A stretch of DNA of 64,000 nucleotides from CAIQPV01 sp963719855 (GTDB lineage Bacteria; Pseudomonadota; Gammaproteobacteria; Burkholderiales; Gallionellaceae): assembly GCA_963719855.1 (NCBI GenBank), contig CAVRDK010000007.1, forward strand, positions 14,149-78,148, written 5' to 3'. Of this stretch, positions 28,085-36,668 are shown piece by piece. The stretch's first letter is position 1, and every line of letters starts with the position of its first letter. Both the position numbers and the translations under genes were made by a program. A model generated the notes under the pieces. That model did no database searches. It was not told the origin of the DNA and worked only from the letters and a program-made list of their open reading frames with translations.

Positions 28085-28318
28085 ATGCCTGCCGTAGCTC
28101 TTTCCACCCTCGTCCCCGGAGAAATCGCAACCATCGTCTCGATCCATACCGAAGGACCGTTGCACCAGCGTCTGCTGGCGATGGGCTTCCGCACCGGAAA
28201 ACTGATCGAACTGATACGCCGCGCGCGCTTCTCCGGCCCGTTGCAGGTGCGCATCGGCACCACCGACATCCTGCTACGCAGGAACGAAGCGGAGAAAATC
28301 ATGGTGAAAAAAGTATGA
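28085..28318 (+). CDS. feoA: Ferrous iron transport protein FeoA
   Basis: SH3-like protein of 77 residues that supports FeoB. Characteristic motifs are LVPGEIATIVSI, RLLAMGFRTGKLIELI and GPLQVRIGTTDILLRRNEAE. The ATG at 28085 matches family length. Its stop overlaps the feoB start (ATGA), forming a translationally coupled feoAB operon for Fe(II) uptake. It is divergent from dapA. Confidence 0.94.
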   Translation: MPAVALSTLVPGEIATIVSIHTEGPLHQRLLAMGFRTGKLIELIRRARFSGPLQVRIGTTDILLRRNEAEKIMVKKV

Positions 28319-30102
28319 AGCGCATTGCACTTCTGGGTATGCCAAACACAGGCAAGTCCACCCTGTTCAACCGCATGACTGGCGCTTCGGCGCGCGTGGG
28401 TAACTGGCCGGGTATCACCGTGGAGTTGCTCACCGGCAAAATTCTGTTGGGCAGCGACATAGTCGAAATTGTTGACCTGCCGGGTATGTACGACCTGCAC
28501 GGTTTTTCCGAGGACGAGCAGGTCGTACGCCACTTCCTGCACGACAACGTGCCTGACTTGGCATTGGTCGTACTCAACGCCACGCAGATCGAGCGCCAGC
28601 TGAGCCTGCTGCTGCAACTCAAGCAGCTCAATCTGAACATGGTGGTGCTGCTCAACATGGCGGACGAAGCCAAAAAATTTGGCATCACCATAGACACCGC
28701 AAAGATGACCGAGGCATTGGGCATTCCGATTTTTTTACTCAGCGCAAAATACGGCGCAGGCTATGGTGAAGCCTTGCAGGCAGTTACCAAGGCATTGCGC
28801 TATACCACGCCCGGCATGGCCGAACAGTTGCGCGATCAGCTCCAACAGGATGGTCAGATCGAGGCCGAGATGCTGCGCGTGCTGCAACACTCGGTGCAAG
28901 TTCCAGCGCGCCTGCCGGATAACCTCACCGACCAGCTTGACCGCCTCATGCTGCACCCTTGGCTGGGCCTGCCGATTTTCTTCGGCGTCATGTATTTACT
29001 GTTCCAGGCCATCTTCTTTTTCGGCCAGCCGTTGCAAAACGGCGTCAACAACCTGTTTACCTGGCTGCGCGACGCGGCTATTGCACCGCTGCTCGCCAGC
29101 CTACCCGCCGCGTTGCAGGGCCTGCTGCTGGACGGCATCTACAACGGCTTGGCCACCGTCGCCGCATTCGTGCCGCTGATCGTGCTGTTCTTCCTGTTCA
29201 TGGCAATCGTCGAGGACACTGGTTATTTGTCGCGCGCCGCTTTCCTGATGGATGCGCTAATGGCGAAGATGGGGCTGGATGGGCGCAGTTTCGTTATGCT
29301 GCTGATGGGCTTCGGCTGCAACGTGCCCGCGCTGATGGGTACGCGCGTGATGCGCTCGCGCAGCCTGCGCCTGCTCACCATGCTGGTGATCCCATTCTCA
29401 CTGTGTTCGGCGCGACTGCAAGTATTCGTGTTCATCACCGCCGCACTGTTCTCGCCCAAGGCCGCGCCGCTGGTGCTGTTCAGTCTGTACCTGTTCAGCT
29501 TTGGAACTGCCATCCTCACCGCGCTGCTGTTCAAGCGCTACCTGCCCAACAGCGAACCGTTCGTACTGGAACTTCCACCTTATCGCTTCCCTACCCTGCG
29601 CCAACTGGTGCTGCGCGGCTGGCACGAGGTATATCACTTCATCCACCGCGCCAGCAAGTTCATCGTCGCGGGCGTGGTTCTGGTCTGGCTGCTCACTCAT
29701 CTGCCGCCCTCCGCCGCCCCGGCCAGCGCCGATACGCTCGCCGGAATGGTAGGCGCATGGCTGCATCCGTTGTTCAAACCCATAGGCATCACTGCGGAAC
29801 TCACCATCGCGCTGATCTTCGGCTTCGTCGCCAAGGAAATCGTCATCGGCTCGCTCGCCGTAATTTACGGCTTGGGCGGGCAAGCGCTGAGCCACTCGCT
29901 GGCAATGCAACTGGATTGGGTGCAAGCCTATAGCTTCATGCTGTTCACCCTGATCTACACCCCCTGCCTGTCCGCCATTGCCACCCTGCGCAGCGAATCC
30001 AAGAACACCGGCTTCATGCTGTTTTCCATCGCCTGGTCGCTGGTGCTGGCGTGGCTGGTCAGCTTCGTGTTTTATCAGGGCGCCAGGGCGTTGGGATATT
30101 AA
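28315..30102 (+). CDS. feoB: Ferrous iron transporter FeoB
   Basis: Fe(II) permease of 595 residues. The N-terminal G domain has LLGMPNTGKSTLFNRMTG (G1), VDLPGMYDLHGFSEDE (G3) and LLNMADEAKK (G4). The membrane part carries the two Gate motifs (EDTGYLSRAAFLMD with GFGCNVPALMGTRVMRSR; TPCLSAIATLRSES). It is shorter than the E. coli protein (about 770 residues), partly by lacking the C-terminal cytosolic extension; shorter FeoBs are known. The start codon is defined by the ATGA overlap with feoA; an apparently longer frame upstream is the shadow of feoA. Confidence 0.95.
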   Translation: MKRIALLGMPNTGKSTLFNRMTGASARVGNWPGITVELLTGKILLGSDIVEIVDLPGMYDLHGFSEDEQVVRHFLHDNVPDLALVVLNATQIERQLSLLLQLKQLNLNMVVLLNMADEAKKFGITIDTAKMTEALGIPIFLLSAKYGAGYGEALQAVTKALRYTTPGMAEQLRDQLQQDGQIEAEMLRVLQHSVQVPARLPDNLTDQLDRLMLHPWLGLPIFFGVMYLLFQAIFFFGQPLQNGVNNLFTWLRDAAIAPLLASLPAALQGLLLDGIYNGLATVAAFVPLIVLFFLFMAIVEDTGYLSRAAFLMDALMAKMGLDGRSFVMLLMGFGCNVPALMGTRVMRSRSLRLLTMLVIPFSLCSARLQVFVFITAALFSPKAAPLVLFSLYLFSFGTAILTALLFKRYLPNSEPFVLELPPYRFPTLRQLVLRGWHEVYHFIHRASKFIVAGVVLVWLLTHLPPSAAPASADTLAGMVGAWLHPLFKPIGITAELTIALIFGFVAKEIVIGSLAVIYGLGGQALSHSLAMQLDWVQAYSFMLFTLIYTPCLSAIATLRSESKNTGFMLFSIAWSLVLAWLVSFVFYQGARALGY

Positions 30103-30158
30103 GAACGTCCTTGGTTTTATCAGGTTCAAGAAATTGAGAACAACCCGCACGAACGAGT

Positions 30159-30246
30159 AATTCCATTTCTAATTTAGAAATGACATGTTGGTGGGAGCGG
30201 CCTCCCACAATCGAAATTGATCTTATTTTAAATTAGAAATGGAATT
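30159..30246. repeat. MITE-like element with perfect 17-bp terminal inverted repeats
   Basis: AATTCCATTTCTAATTT at 30159-30175 is repeated exactly, inverted, at 30230-30246. Inside is a short GTGGGAGCGGCCTCCCAC palindrome. The 88-bp element separates convergent feoB and dnaG, and its right end overlaps the dnaG stop codon. Decayed relatives occur at 38011-38132 and around 61083-61206, sharing the CCCACAATT and AATGGAATTA parts. Confidence 0.8.
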
Positions 30247-31966
30247 AGCTACGCGACAGTAATTGAAGGTAACGCTCACGATCTTGCTCATTCAGCCCCT
30301 GCACAGAGCCTCCTGCCTTTTCAAGCAAAGCCTGCGATTCCTGCTTGCTCTGCCCCTCGCGCTGCTTGGCTAACATGCCGTTAAATTCCGCCGCCACGTC
30401 AAACTCATCGCCCCACTGCATGATGTCGGCCTCGGCTGAGGCCAACACTGCTTCGTGCGGAGTGCCCTGAAATTGCTGGATGATGGCGGCAGTGCTGACG
30501 GCAAAATCCTGCTCGCGCAAATAGTCGACCAGCGCTGTCACCGTTGCCGCCTCATTCCCATCCATGCTCCATTCGACTGGCAGCTCGCGCGCCAGTTCCG
30601 GCTTTGCCAGCAGACAACGCAGCAATGCGCGCAAACCGGGGAATGCATTGCGCGGCGCCTTTTGCGGCGCACGCCGCGCAGGCGCACCGACCGGTTTGAT
30701 GGCGTACAAACCCTCCAACTCGGCCTGAGTGATGCCCGCCAGCGCCGCCACTTCCTTGCGCAGCAGCAGCGCAGTGGTGGGTGCTGCAATGGCGGTCAGC
30801 AAAGGCTTGGCGCGCTCCAGCAAGGCGCTACGCCCCTCCTGCGTCTTCAAGTCAACCTGCGCGGATAGTTCACGCAACAAGTAGCCTGACAGCGGCAGCG
30901 CCTCCTCGCCCAGCAAGTGTTCGAAAGCCTCTTTGCCGTGTTCGCGAATATAACTATCGGGATCATGTTCCGTAGGCAGGAACAGGAAGCGCAACTGTTT
31001 GCCATCCTGCAAATGCGGCAATGCATTCTCCAGTGCCCGCCAAGCGGCGCGGCGCCCGGCACTGTCGCCGTCGAAACAGAACACCACCTGTTCGGTCAGG
31101 CGCAGCAGCTTCTGAATATGGAACGGCGTGGTTGCCGTCCCCAGCGTGGCGACCGCATACTCGACCCCGAGTTGCGCCAGCGCCACCACGTCCATGTAGC
31201 CTTCCACCACCAGCGCCATCTTCTCGGCACGGATGGATTTTTGCGCCTGGAACAATCCGTACAACTCGCGGCCCTTCTCGAACAGCGGCGTTTCCGGCGA
31301 GTTCAAATATTTTGGTTCGCCCTTGTCCAGCACCCGCCCACCGAAACCGATAATCTGCCCGCGCACATTGACGATGGGGAACATGATGCGGTCGCGGAAG
31401 CGGTCATAGCGCTTGCCCTCATCATTCTCTATCACCAGGCCAGTTTCCAGCAGGCTGGCGTCCTGATAATTCAGGAAAATACTTTCCAGATTCTGCCAAC
31501 CGTCCGGCGCATAACCGATGCCGAAACGCGCCGCGATCTCGCCGGAGAGGCCGCGCCGCTTGAGGTACTCGATGGCGCGCGGCGATTGCTTGAGCTGGTC
31601 GCGGTAATAGCGTGTCGCAGACTGCATTACCTCGTACAAATCGGGCGCAACTTTGTGCTGCGCCTGCGTCGAAGCTTCGCGCGGCACGGTCACGCCGATG
31701 CTGCGCGCCAGCTCTTCCACCGCATCGACGAAGCTCAGTCCGGCGTGCTCCATGGCAAAACCAATCGCTGTGCCATGCGCGCCGCAACCGAAGCAATGGT
31801 AGAACTGCTTGCTCTGGCTGACGGTGAAAGAAGGGGATTTTTCGTTGTGGAAGGGGCAGCAGGCCACGTAGTTGGCACCTGCTTTTTTCAGCGGGACGTA
31901 ATGCTCGATTACGTCCACGATGTCGAGGCGGTTGAGCAAATCCTGAATGAAGCTTTTTGGAATCAC
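30245..31966 (-). CDS. dnaG: DNA primase DnaG
   Basis: Synthesises RNA primers at the replication fork. In 573 residues: the CHC2 zinc finger (VACCPFHNEKSPSF ... FYHCFGCGAHGTAIGF), the catalytic RNA polymerase domain, TOPRIM motifs (LVVEGYMDVVALAQ; CFDGDSAGRRAA), and a C-terminal helicase-binding domain. The start is probably GTG 31966, because the frame opens MIPKSFIQDLLNRLDIVDVI as in other DnaGs, with GGAG upstream. It follows rpsU and yqeY as in the classic macromolecular synthesis operon, but rpoD is not downstream; a MITE and feoB are there instead. Confidence 0.96.
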   Translation of the reverse strand: MIPKSFIQDLLNRLDIVDVIEHYVPLKKAGANYVACCPFHNEKSPSFTVSQSKQFYHCFGCGAHGTAIGFAMEHAGLSFVDAVEELARSIGVTVPREASTQAQHKVAPDLYEVMQSATRYYRDQLKQSPRAIEYLKRRGLSGEIAARFGIGYAPDGWQNLESIFLNYQDASLLETGLVIENDEGKRYDRFRDRIMFPIVNVRGQIIGFGGRVLDKGEPKYLNSPETPLFEKGRELYGLFQAQKSIRAEKMALVVEGYMDVVALAQLGVEYAVATLGTATTPFHIQKLLRLTEQVVFCFDGDSAGRRAAWRALENALPHLQDGKQLRFLFLPTEHDPDSYIREHGKEAFEHLLGEEALPLSGYLLRELSAQVDLKTQEGRSALLERAKPLLTAIAAPTTALLLRKEVAALAGITQAELEGLYAIKPVGAPARRAPQKAPRNAFPGLRALLRCLLAKPELARELPVEWSMDGNEAATVTALVDYLREQDFAVSTAAIIQQFQGTPHEAVLASAEADIMQWGDEFDVAAEFNGMLAKQREGQSKQESQALLEKAGGSVQGLNEQDRERYLQLLSRS

Positions 31967-32039
31967 CCCGGCTCCGCTCCCGCATCTTGTCGGCGACGAT
32001 GCACCGATGAATGTTTTTGGTTAATGCGAACTACAAAAA

Positions 32040-32486
32040 TTACTGTGCCAAACGCGCCTTTACCAGCGCTGAAACCTTGCCCATGTCAGCGCGCCCGGCC
32101 AGCTTGGGCTTGAGCAGCGCAATCACCTTGCCCATTTCCTGCGGCGACTTGGCACCGCTGGCGGCAATAGCCTCAACTACGGCTGCAGCCACTTCATCTT
32201 CACTCAACGGTTGCGGCATATAAGTCTGCAACACGGTAATTTCAAACTTTTCGGCATCGGCCAACTCCTGCCGATTGGCCGCCTCGAACTGGCTGATGGA
32301 ATCGCGTCGCTGCTTGATCATCTTTTCGATGATCGCAATCACATCGGTGTCGGAAAGCTCAATGCGCTCGTCCACCTCGCGCTGTTTCATGGCGGCGAGC
32401 AACAGCCGGATAGCGCCGAGGCGCGCCGTATCCCTGGCGCGCATGGCCGTCTTCATGTCTTCGGTAATTTGCTGCTTCAAACTCAT
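32040..32486 (-). CDS. GatB/YqeY domain protein
   Basis: Soluble helical protein of 148 residues matching the YqeY family: MSLKQQITEDMKTAMRARDT, then LGAIRLLLAAMKQREVDERI, LPQPLSEDEVAAAV-like (seen as YMPQPLSEDEVAAAVVEAI) and KSPQEMGKVIALLKPKLAGR. The family shares the tail domain of the GatB amidotransferase subunit. It commonly lies between rpsU and dnaG, as here; its precise function is not settled. Confidence 0.93.
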   Translation of the reverse strand: MSLKQQITEDMKTAMRARDTARLGAIRLLLAAMKQREVDERIELSDTDVIAIIEKMIKQRRDSISQFEAANRQELADAEKFEITVLQTYMPQPLSEDEVAAAVVEAIAASGAKSPQEMGKVIALLKPKLAGRADMGKVSALVKARLAQ

Positions 32487-32555
32487 AGTGGCTTCAAACT
32501 CACGGAAAAAGATACAGGCTACGCATCGATGATGCGCAGCACAAACCGCTGAAGA

Positions 32556-32768
32556 TCAATACAGCTTGGGAGGCAGAACTTGGCTGCGCAGGCGCTTGTA
32601 GTGGCGCTTCACGGCAGCAGCTAGCTTGCGCTTGCGTTCTGCGGTAGGCTTCTCGTAGAACTCACGGGCGCGCAACTCGGTTAGCAAACCGGTTTTTTCC
32701 ACCGAACGCTTGAACCGGCGCATGGCCACTTCAAACGGCTCGTTTTCCTTAACACGTACTGTTGTCAT
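32556..32768 (-). CDS. rpsU: 30S ribosomal protein S21
   Basis: S21, 70 residues, very basic: MTTVRVKENEPFEVAMRRFK, then REFYEKPTAERKRKLAAAVK and RLRSQVLPPKLY. I chose ATG 32768 because the family begins MTTVRV or similar and AAGGGTAG lies upstream. First gene of the rpsU-yqeY-dnaG cluster. Confidence 0.97.
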   Translation of the reverse strand: MTTVRVKENEPFEVAMRRFKRSVEKTGLLTELRAREFYEKPTAERKRKLAAAVKRHYKRLRSQVLPPKLY

Positions 32769-32879
32769 GAACAAACTACCCTTCAACAAAAAATAAGGGC
32801 GCGATTCTACCAAAATAATGCGTCATTCCACAACCTGAATTTAAGGATGTCCTTAAAAAAACCTCAGCAAAAGGGGATT

Positions 32880-33689
32880 TTATCGATGTAACAAGACTTC
32901 CATCACGAATTTGGTACCCAGATAGGCCAGCAGCAGGAAGACATAGCCGCTCATCGTCCAATGCACCGCCTTGCGCCCGCGCCAGCCATAGAAATAGTGG
33001 CCCATCAGCAGCGCCGCGAACACGCACCAGGAAACAACGCCGAACACAAACTTGTGGTTGAGTTGCCACGGCTTGCCAAACACCTGTTCGGAAAACACGA
33101 CGCCGGAAAGCAAGGTCAGGGTAAGCAATACGAAGCCTGCGCCGATGATGCGGAACAACAAGGTTTCCATGGTGAGAAGCGGCGGCAGGGCTTGCAGCAC
33201 ACGCGGCAGCATGGCGTGATGCAGGCGCTTTTCCACCAGCGACATCAGGCCAGCATGCAAGGCCGCGATGGTGAACAGGCTGTACACCAGCATCGCCGCC
33301 ATGATATGCGCATCAAAAGCAAATGAAGTGTTACTCAAGGTATGCACCGCAGGGAAAAAGGCGGGCAGCACCGAACCTACCGCCGCCAGCGGCAACACCA
33401 GAGTTTGCAAGCTGGCAATCGGGTAAAAGAAACGCGCTACCCAATACACCAGCATGGTTAGCCACAGGATCAGCGACAGCACATATACGAGGCCGAGATT
33501 CATTTCGCCGTCCATGAACAAAGTCTGATGCAACAGATAACCGTGCAGCAACAGCGGCAACAACACAGCATGTCCAAATACCCCGTGCCTCAAAGCATTT
33601 TCACTTCCGGTCGCTTGCGCGCGAAAAAAATACGCTGCCAGGACGCCATAGGCAAGAAAAGTGACCAAATAAAGAGGAAGGTTAGACAT
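32880..33689 (-). CDS. CcsA/YpjD-type cytochrome c assembly family membrane protein
   Basis: Polytopic inner membrane protein of 269 residues with about eight hydrophobic segments. It belongs to the cytochrome c assembly (CcsA/YpjD) family: FAFDAHIMAAMLVYSLFTIA and SLVEKRLHHAMLPRVLQALP are typical, as is NHKFVFGVVSWCVFAALLMG near the end. It lacks the long WWD signature of true haem handlers, so its role is uncertain despite the nearby Ccm system. It is divergent from ffh, a widely kept pairing in proteobacteria. Confidence 0.87.
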   Translation of the reverse strand: MSNLPLYLVTFLAYGVLAAYFFRAQATGSENALRHGVFGHAVLLPLLLHGYLLHQTLFMDGEMNLGLVYVLSLILWLTMLVYWVARFFYPIASLQTLVLPLAAVGSVLPAFFPAVHTLSNTSFAFDAHIMAAMLVYSLFTIAALHAGLMSLVEKRLHHAMLPRVLQALPPLLTMETLLFRIIGAGFVLLTLTLLSGVVFSEQVFGKPWQLNHKFVFGVVSWCVFAALLMGHYFYGWRGRKAVHWTMSGYVFLLLAYLGTKFVMEVLLHR

Positions 33690-33758
33690 TTTTATGCAGG
33701 ATGTTTTAGACTTCGCAATTCTACACTATCTACCCCGACGGGAAACAGGGACACCACC

Positions 33759-35111
33759 ATGCTGGATAACCTCACACAACGCCTTTCCGGCGTCATCAAA
33801 AATCTGCGCGGACAGGCACGCCTGACCGAAAGCAATATTCAGGACGCATTGCGCGAAGTGCGCCTGGCCTTGCTGGAAGCCGATGTGGCGCTCCCCGTGG
33901 TGAAGGAATTCACCACTCAGGTGAAACAAGCCGCGCTCGGCGAGGAAGTGATCGGCAACCTGAATCCGGGGCAGGCGCTGATCGGCGTCGTGCACCGTGA
34001 GCTGACCAAGCTGATGGGCGAAGCCAACGTCGGCATCAACCTCAACACCGTGCCGCCCGCCGTAATCCTGATGGCCGGATTGCAAGGCGCGGGCAAAACT
34101 ACCACCTGCGGCAAGCTGGCCAAACTGCTGCGCGAGCAGATGAAGAAAAAAGTACTGATGGTCAGTTGCGACGTGTACCGCCCCGCCGCCATTGAGCAAC
34201 TGCGCACCTTGGGGCAACAACTGGAAATTGATTTTTTCACCTCCGACATCAGCCAGAAGCCTGTGGACATCGCGCTGGCAGCACATGACTACGCGCGCAA
34301 GCATCACCATGACATCCTGATCGTGGACACAGCCGGACGCCTTGCGGTGGATGCCGCGATGATGGAAGAAATCCAGCAACTGCATGCCGCGCTCAAACCC
34401 ATCGAGACCTTGTTCGTAGTGGACGCGATGACCGGGCAGGATGCAGTGAACACCGCCAAGGCTTTCGGCGAGGCACTGCCGCTGACCGGGATCATCCTCA
34501 CCAAACTGGACGGCGATGCGCGCGGCGGTGCGGCGCTATCGGTGCGACACATCACCGGCAAGCCGATCAAATTCGTCGGTGTCAGCGAAAAAATGACCGG
34601 ACTGGAAGCCTTCCACCCCGAACGCATGGCTTCGCGCGTACTGGGCATGGGCGACGTGCTGTCTCTGATCGAAGAAGCGCACCGGGGAGTAGACCAGGCC
34701 GAGGCCGAGAAGTTAGCGAAGAAAGTTCAGAAGGGTCAAGGTTTCGACCTCAACGATTTCAAGATGCAGATCGTGCAAATGCGCAAAATGGGCGGTGTCT
34801 CCGCCATGATGGATAAACTGCCCGCACAACTTTCCCAAGCCGCCGCAGGCAGCAAGATGGACGACAAAGCCATCAACCGTCTCGAAGGCATCATCAACTC
34901 GATGACACCTGCGGAGCGCACCAAACCTGAGATCATCAAAGCCTCGCGCAAGCGACGCATCGCGGCAGGCGCAGGCGTGCAAGTGATGCACGTCAATCAG
35001 ATGCTCAACCAGTTCGAACAGACGCAGAAAATGATGAAGATGTTCAGCAAGGGCGGCATGGCGAAGATGATGCGCGGCATGAAAGGGATGTTGCCGGGGA
35101 TGGGTCGCTAA
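33759..35111 (+). CDS. ffh: Signal recognition particle protein Ffh
   Basis: SRP54 GTPase of 450 residues. N domain: MLDNLTQRLSGVIKNLRGQA. G domain: GLQGAGKTTTCGKLAKLLR (P loop), DVYRPAAIEQLRTLG, IVDTAGRLAVDAAMMEE and TKLDGDARGGAALS. The C-terminal M domain is Met-rich (MMKMFSKGGMAKMMRGMKGM). ATG 33759 gives the family N-terminus; the longer open frame upstream overlaps the divergent ypjD-like gene and is rejected. Confidence 0.97.
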   Translation: MLDNLTQRLSGVIKNLRGQARLTESNIQDALREVRLALLEADVALPVVKEFTTQVKQAALGEEVIGNLNPGQALIGVVHRELTKLMGEANVGINLNTVPPAVILMAGLQGAGKTTTCGKLAKLLREQMKKKVLMVSCDVYRPAAIEQLRTLGQQLEIDFFTSDISQKPVDIALAAHDYARKHHHDILIVDTAGRLAVDAAMMEEIQQLHAALKPIETLFVVDAMTGQDAVNTAKAFGEALPLTGIILTKLDGDARGGAALSVRHITGKPIKFVGVSEKMTGLEAFHPERMASRVLGMGDVLSLIEEAHRGVDQAEAEKLAKKVQKGQGFDLNDFKMQIVQMRKMGGVSAMMDKLPAQLSQAAAGSKMDDKAINRLEGIINSMTPAERTKPEIIKASRKRRIAAGAGVQVMHVNQMLNQFEQTQKMMKMFSKGGMAKMMRGMKGMLPGMGR

Positions 35112-35183
35112 GCCAAGAAAAAATGCAGGTCGGCCTACTCCTTGCGGGTGCAGCCCTCCCTACGATACTTTCAAAAGCACACC

Positions 35184-35894
35184 ATGACCATCAAAGCCAT
35201 CATATTCGACGTGGACGGCACGCTGGCCGATACCGAGGACGCGCACCGCATCGCTTTCAACAAAGCCTTCTCGGAAAATAATCTGGACTGGAATTGGGAT
35301 ATCGCGCTGTATGACAAACTGCTCAAGGTGACCGGCGGCAAGGAGCGCATCAAGTATTTCGTCGAGGGCTTTCTGCCCGACTTTGAAAAACCGGCGAACT
35401 ACGACGGCTTCGTCAAACACCTGCACATAGTCAAGACCGGGCACTACACCGCCATGCTTGGCGATGGCCACATTCCTCTGCGTCCCGGCATCAAGCAACT
35501 CATCAACGAGGCACACGCGAGCGGCATCCGGCTCGCCATCGCCACTACCACCTCGCCGGAGAATGTCGCCGCGCTGCTCGAAGTGGGGCTAGGCAAAAAT
35601 TGGCAAAACTATTTTGCCAGCATCGGTTGCGGCGACATCGTGCCGCACAAAAAACCCGCGCCTGATATTTACCACTGGGTGCTGAATGACTTCATCCTCG
35701 CTCCCGGCGACTGCATCGCCCTGGAAGACTCCAACAATGGCCTGCGCTCCAGCCTCGCCGCAGGCATCAAGATCTACATCACAATCAACCACTACACCCG
35801 CAACCAGGACTTTGCCGGAGCAGCAGCAGTGTTCGACGATCTAGGCGACCTCGACGCTTTTTACCATGCAACCGGCTTGCCACTTTTCAAATAG
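35184..35894 (+). CDS. HAD-IA family phosphatase, CbbY-like
   Basis: HAD hydrolase of 236 residues. Motif I is IIFDVDGTLADTEDAHR, motif II ATTTSPENVAALL, the Lys motif PHKKPAPDIYHWVL, and motif IV ALEDSNNGLRSSLAAG. The cap region and the GKERIKYFV segment match CbbY-type proteins, which in autotrophs remove the inhibitor xylulose-1,5-bisphosphate made by Rubisco. No Rubisco genes are in this window, so that substrate is an inference; a broader beta-phosphoglucomutase/phosphoglycolate-type role is possible. Start ATG 35184. Confidence 0.85.
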   Translation: MTIKAIIFDVDGTLADTEDAHRIAFNKAFSENNLDWNWDIALYDKLLKVTGGKERIKYFVEGFLPDFEKPANYDGFVKHLHIVKTGHYTAMLGDGHIPLRPGIKQLINEAHASGIRLAIATTTSPENVAALLEVGLGKNWQNYFASIGCGDIVPHKKPAPDIYHWVLNDFILAPGDCIALEDSNNGLRSSLAAGIKIYITINHYTRNQDFAGAAAVFDDLGDLDAFYHATGLPLFK

Positions 35895-35924
35895 CTCATT
35901 TGCGTTTAGGATGCGGTTCTTAGT

Positions 35925-36000
35925 GGGGGTGTAGCTCAGTTGGGAGAGCGTCTGGTTCGCAATCAGAAGGTCGTCAGTTCGATCCTGATCACCTCCACCA
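35925..36000 (+). tRNA. tRNA-Ala (anticodon CGC)
   Basis: A complete 76-nt cloverleaf with encoded CCA. The acceptor GGGGGTG pairs with CACCTCC and includes G3-U70, the alanine identity pair. D arm GCTC...GAGC, anticodon stem TCTGG/TCAGA with loop TTCGCAA (anticodon CGC), T arm GTCAG TTCGATC CTGAT. It reads GCG codons. It lies alone after the CbbY-like gene. Confidence 0.95.
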
Positions 36001-36051
36001 GTTCATAGAGACCTGACTCTGAAGTTGTGCCGGAAAGCATAGAGATTTCTA

Positions 36052-36663
36052 TTAGACCTTGTCGAGGAGTGGCAAGACATACTCATCAAATACTTCACGG
36101 TTCACCAGTCCGCGAAGGGCATACGTCACTCGCCCATCTCGATCAATCACTACAGTATAAGGGACAACCCCGCTACTGTTGCCCCATCGCTCCATCAGAC
36201 CACTATTGTCAACAGGATCGGCAACCAGCACGGGGTAATTGATCTCCAGAGTACGCTGTACATTGCGCAGCTTCTTTTCCTCATCCAGTCCCACCCCGAT
36301 TATTTGTAGCCCCCGTGCTTTGTACTGTTCCTGATAGGCAACAAAATCGGGTATTTCGTACAGACACGGGGAACACCAGCTAGCCCAGAAATTGATTACG
36401 ATCACCTTCCCATTCCAATCCGCCAGGCTGTGTCTTACCCCATCCAGTCCCGTCAAAGAGAGGGATTTCATCTTGCTCTCTTTATCTGCTTTCGATGGCA
36501 GCGTCTTCGAAGTTATCGCTGCCGTGGACTGCTTGGGTGCAATGGCAACGGCACCGTCCCTGCTGCTCTGACCGGGGTCGTTTCCGGCAAAAGCCACTCC
36601 AGCCGCAACAACAGCCGCAAGTATAAAAGGACTGTTTTTAAGAATTGTCCTGGAAATTGTCAT
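36052..36663 (-). CDS. TlpA-like periplasmic thioredoxin family protein
   Basis: Exported or membrane-anchored thiol oxidoreductase of 203 residues. It has an N-terminal hydrophobic segment (FILAAVVAAGVAFAG), a low-complexity linker, and a TlpA/ResA-type domain with VIVINFWASWCSPCLYEIPD (CSPC active site) and a cis-Pro at GVVPYTVVIDRDG. It starts five bases after the parvulin gene stop, so they form one operon. With the multihaem cytochrome genes upstream, it probably reduces cytochrome or partner cysteines in the periplasm (inference). Confidence 0.9.
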   Translation of the reverse strand: MTISRTILKNSPFILAAVVAAGVAFAGNDPGQSSRDGAVAIAPKQSTAAITSKTLPSKADKESKMKSLSLTGLDGVRHSLADWNGKVIVINFWASWCSPCLYEIPDFVAYQEQYKARGLQIIGVGLDEEKKLRNVQRTLEINYPVLVADPVDNSGLMERWGNSSGVVPYTVVIDRDGRVTYALRGLVNREVFDEYVLPLLDKV

Positions 36664-36668
36664 CGCGC

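Noticed and set aside
28075..28314. Longer FeoB N-terminus
   Set aside because: It is the shifted-frame shadow of feoA; the ATGA overlap and the G1 motif set the start at 28315.
33528..33758. Longer Ffh N-terminus
   Set aside because: It overlaps the divergent ypjD-like gene; Ffh begins MLDNLTQRL at 33759.
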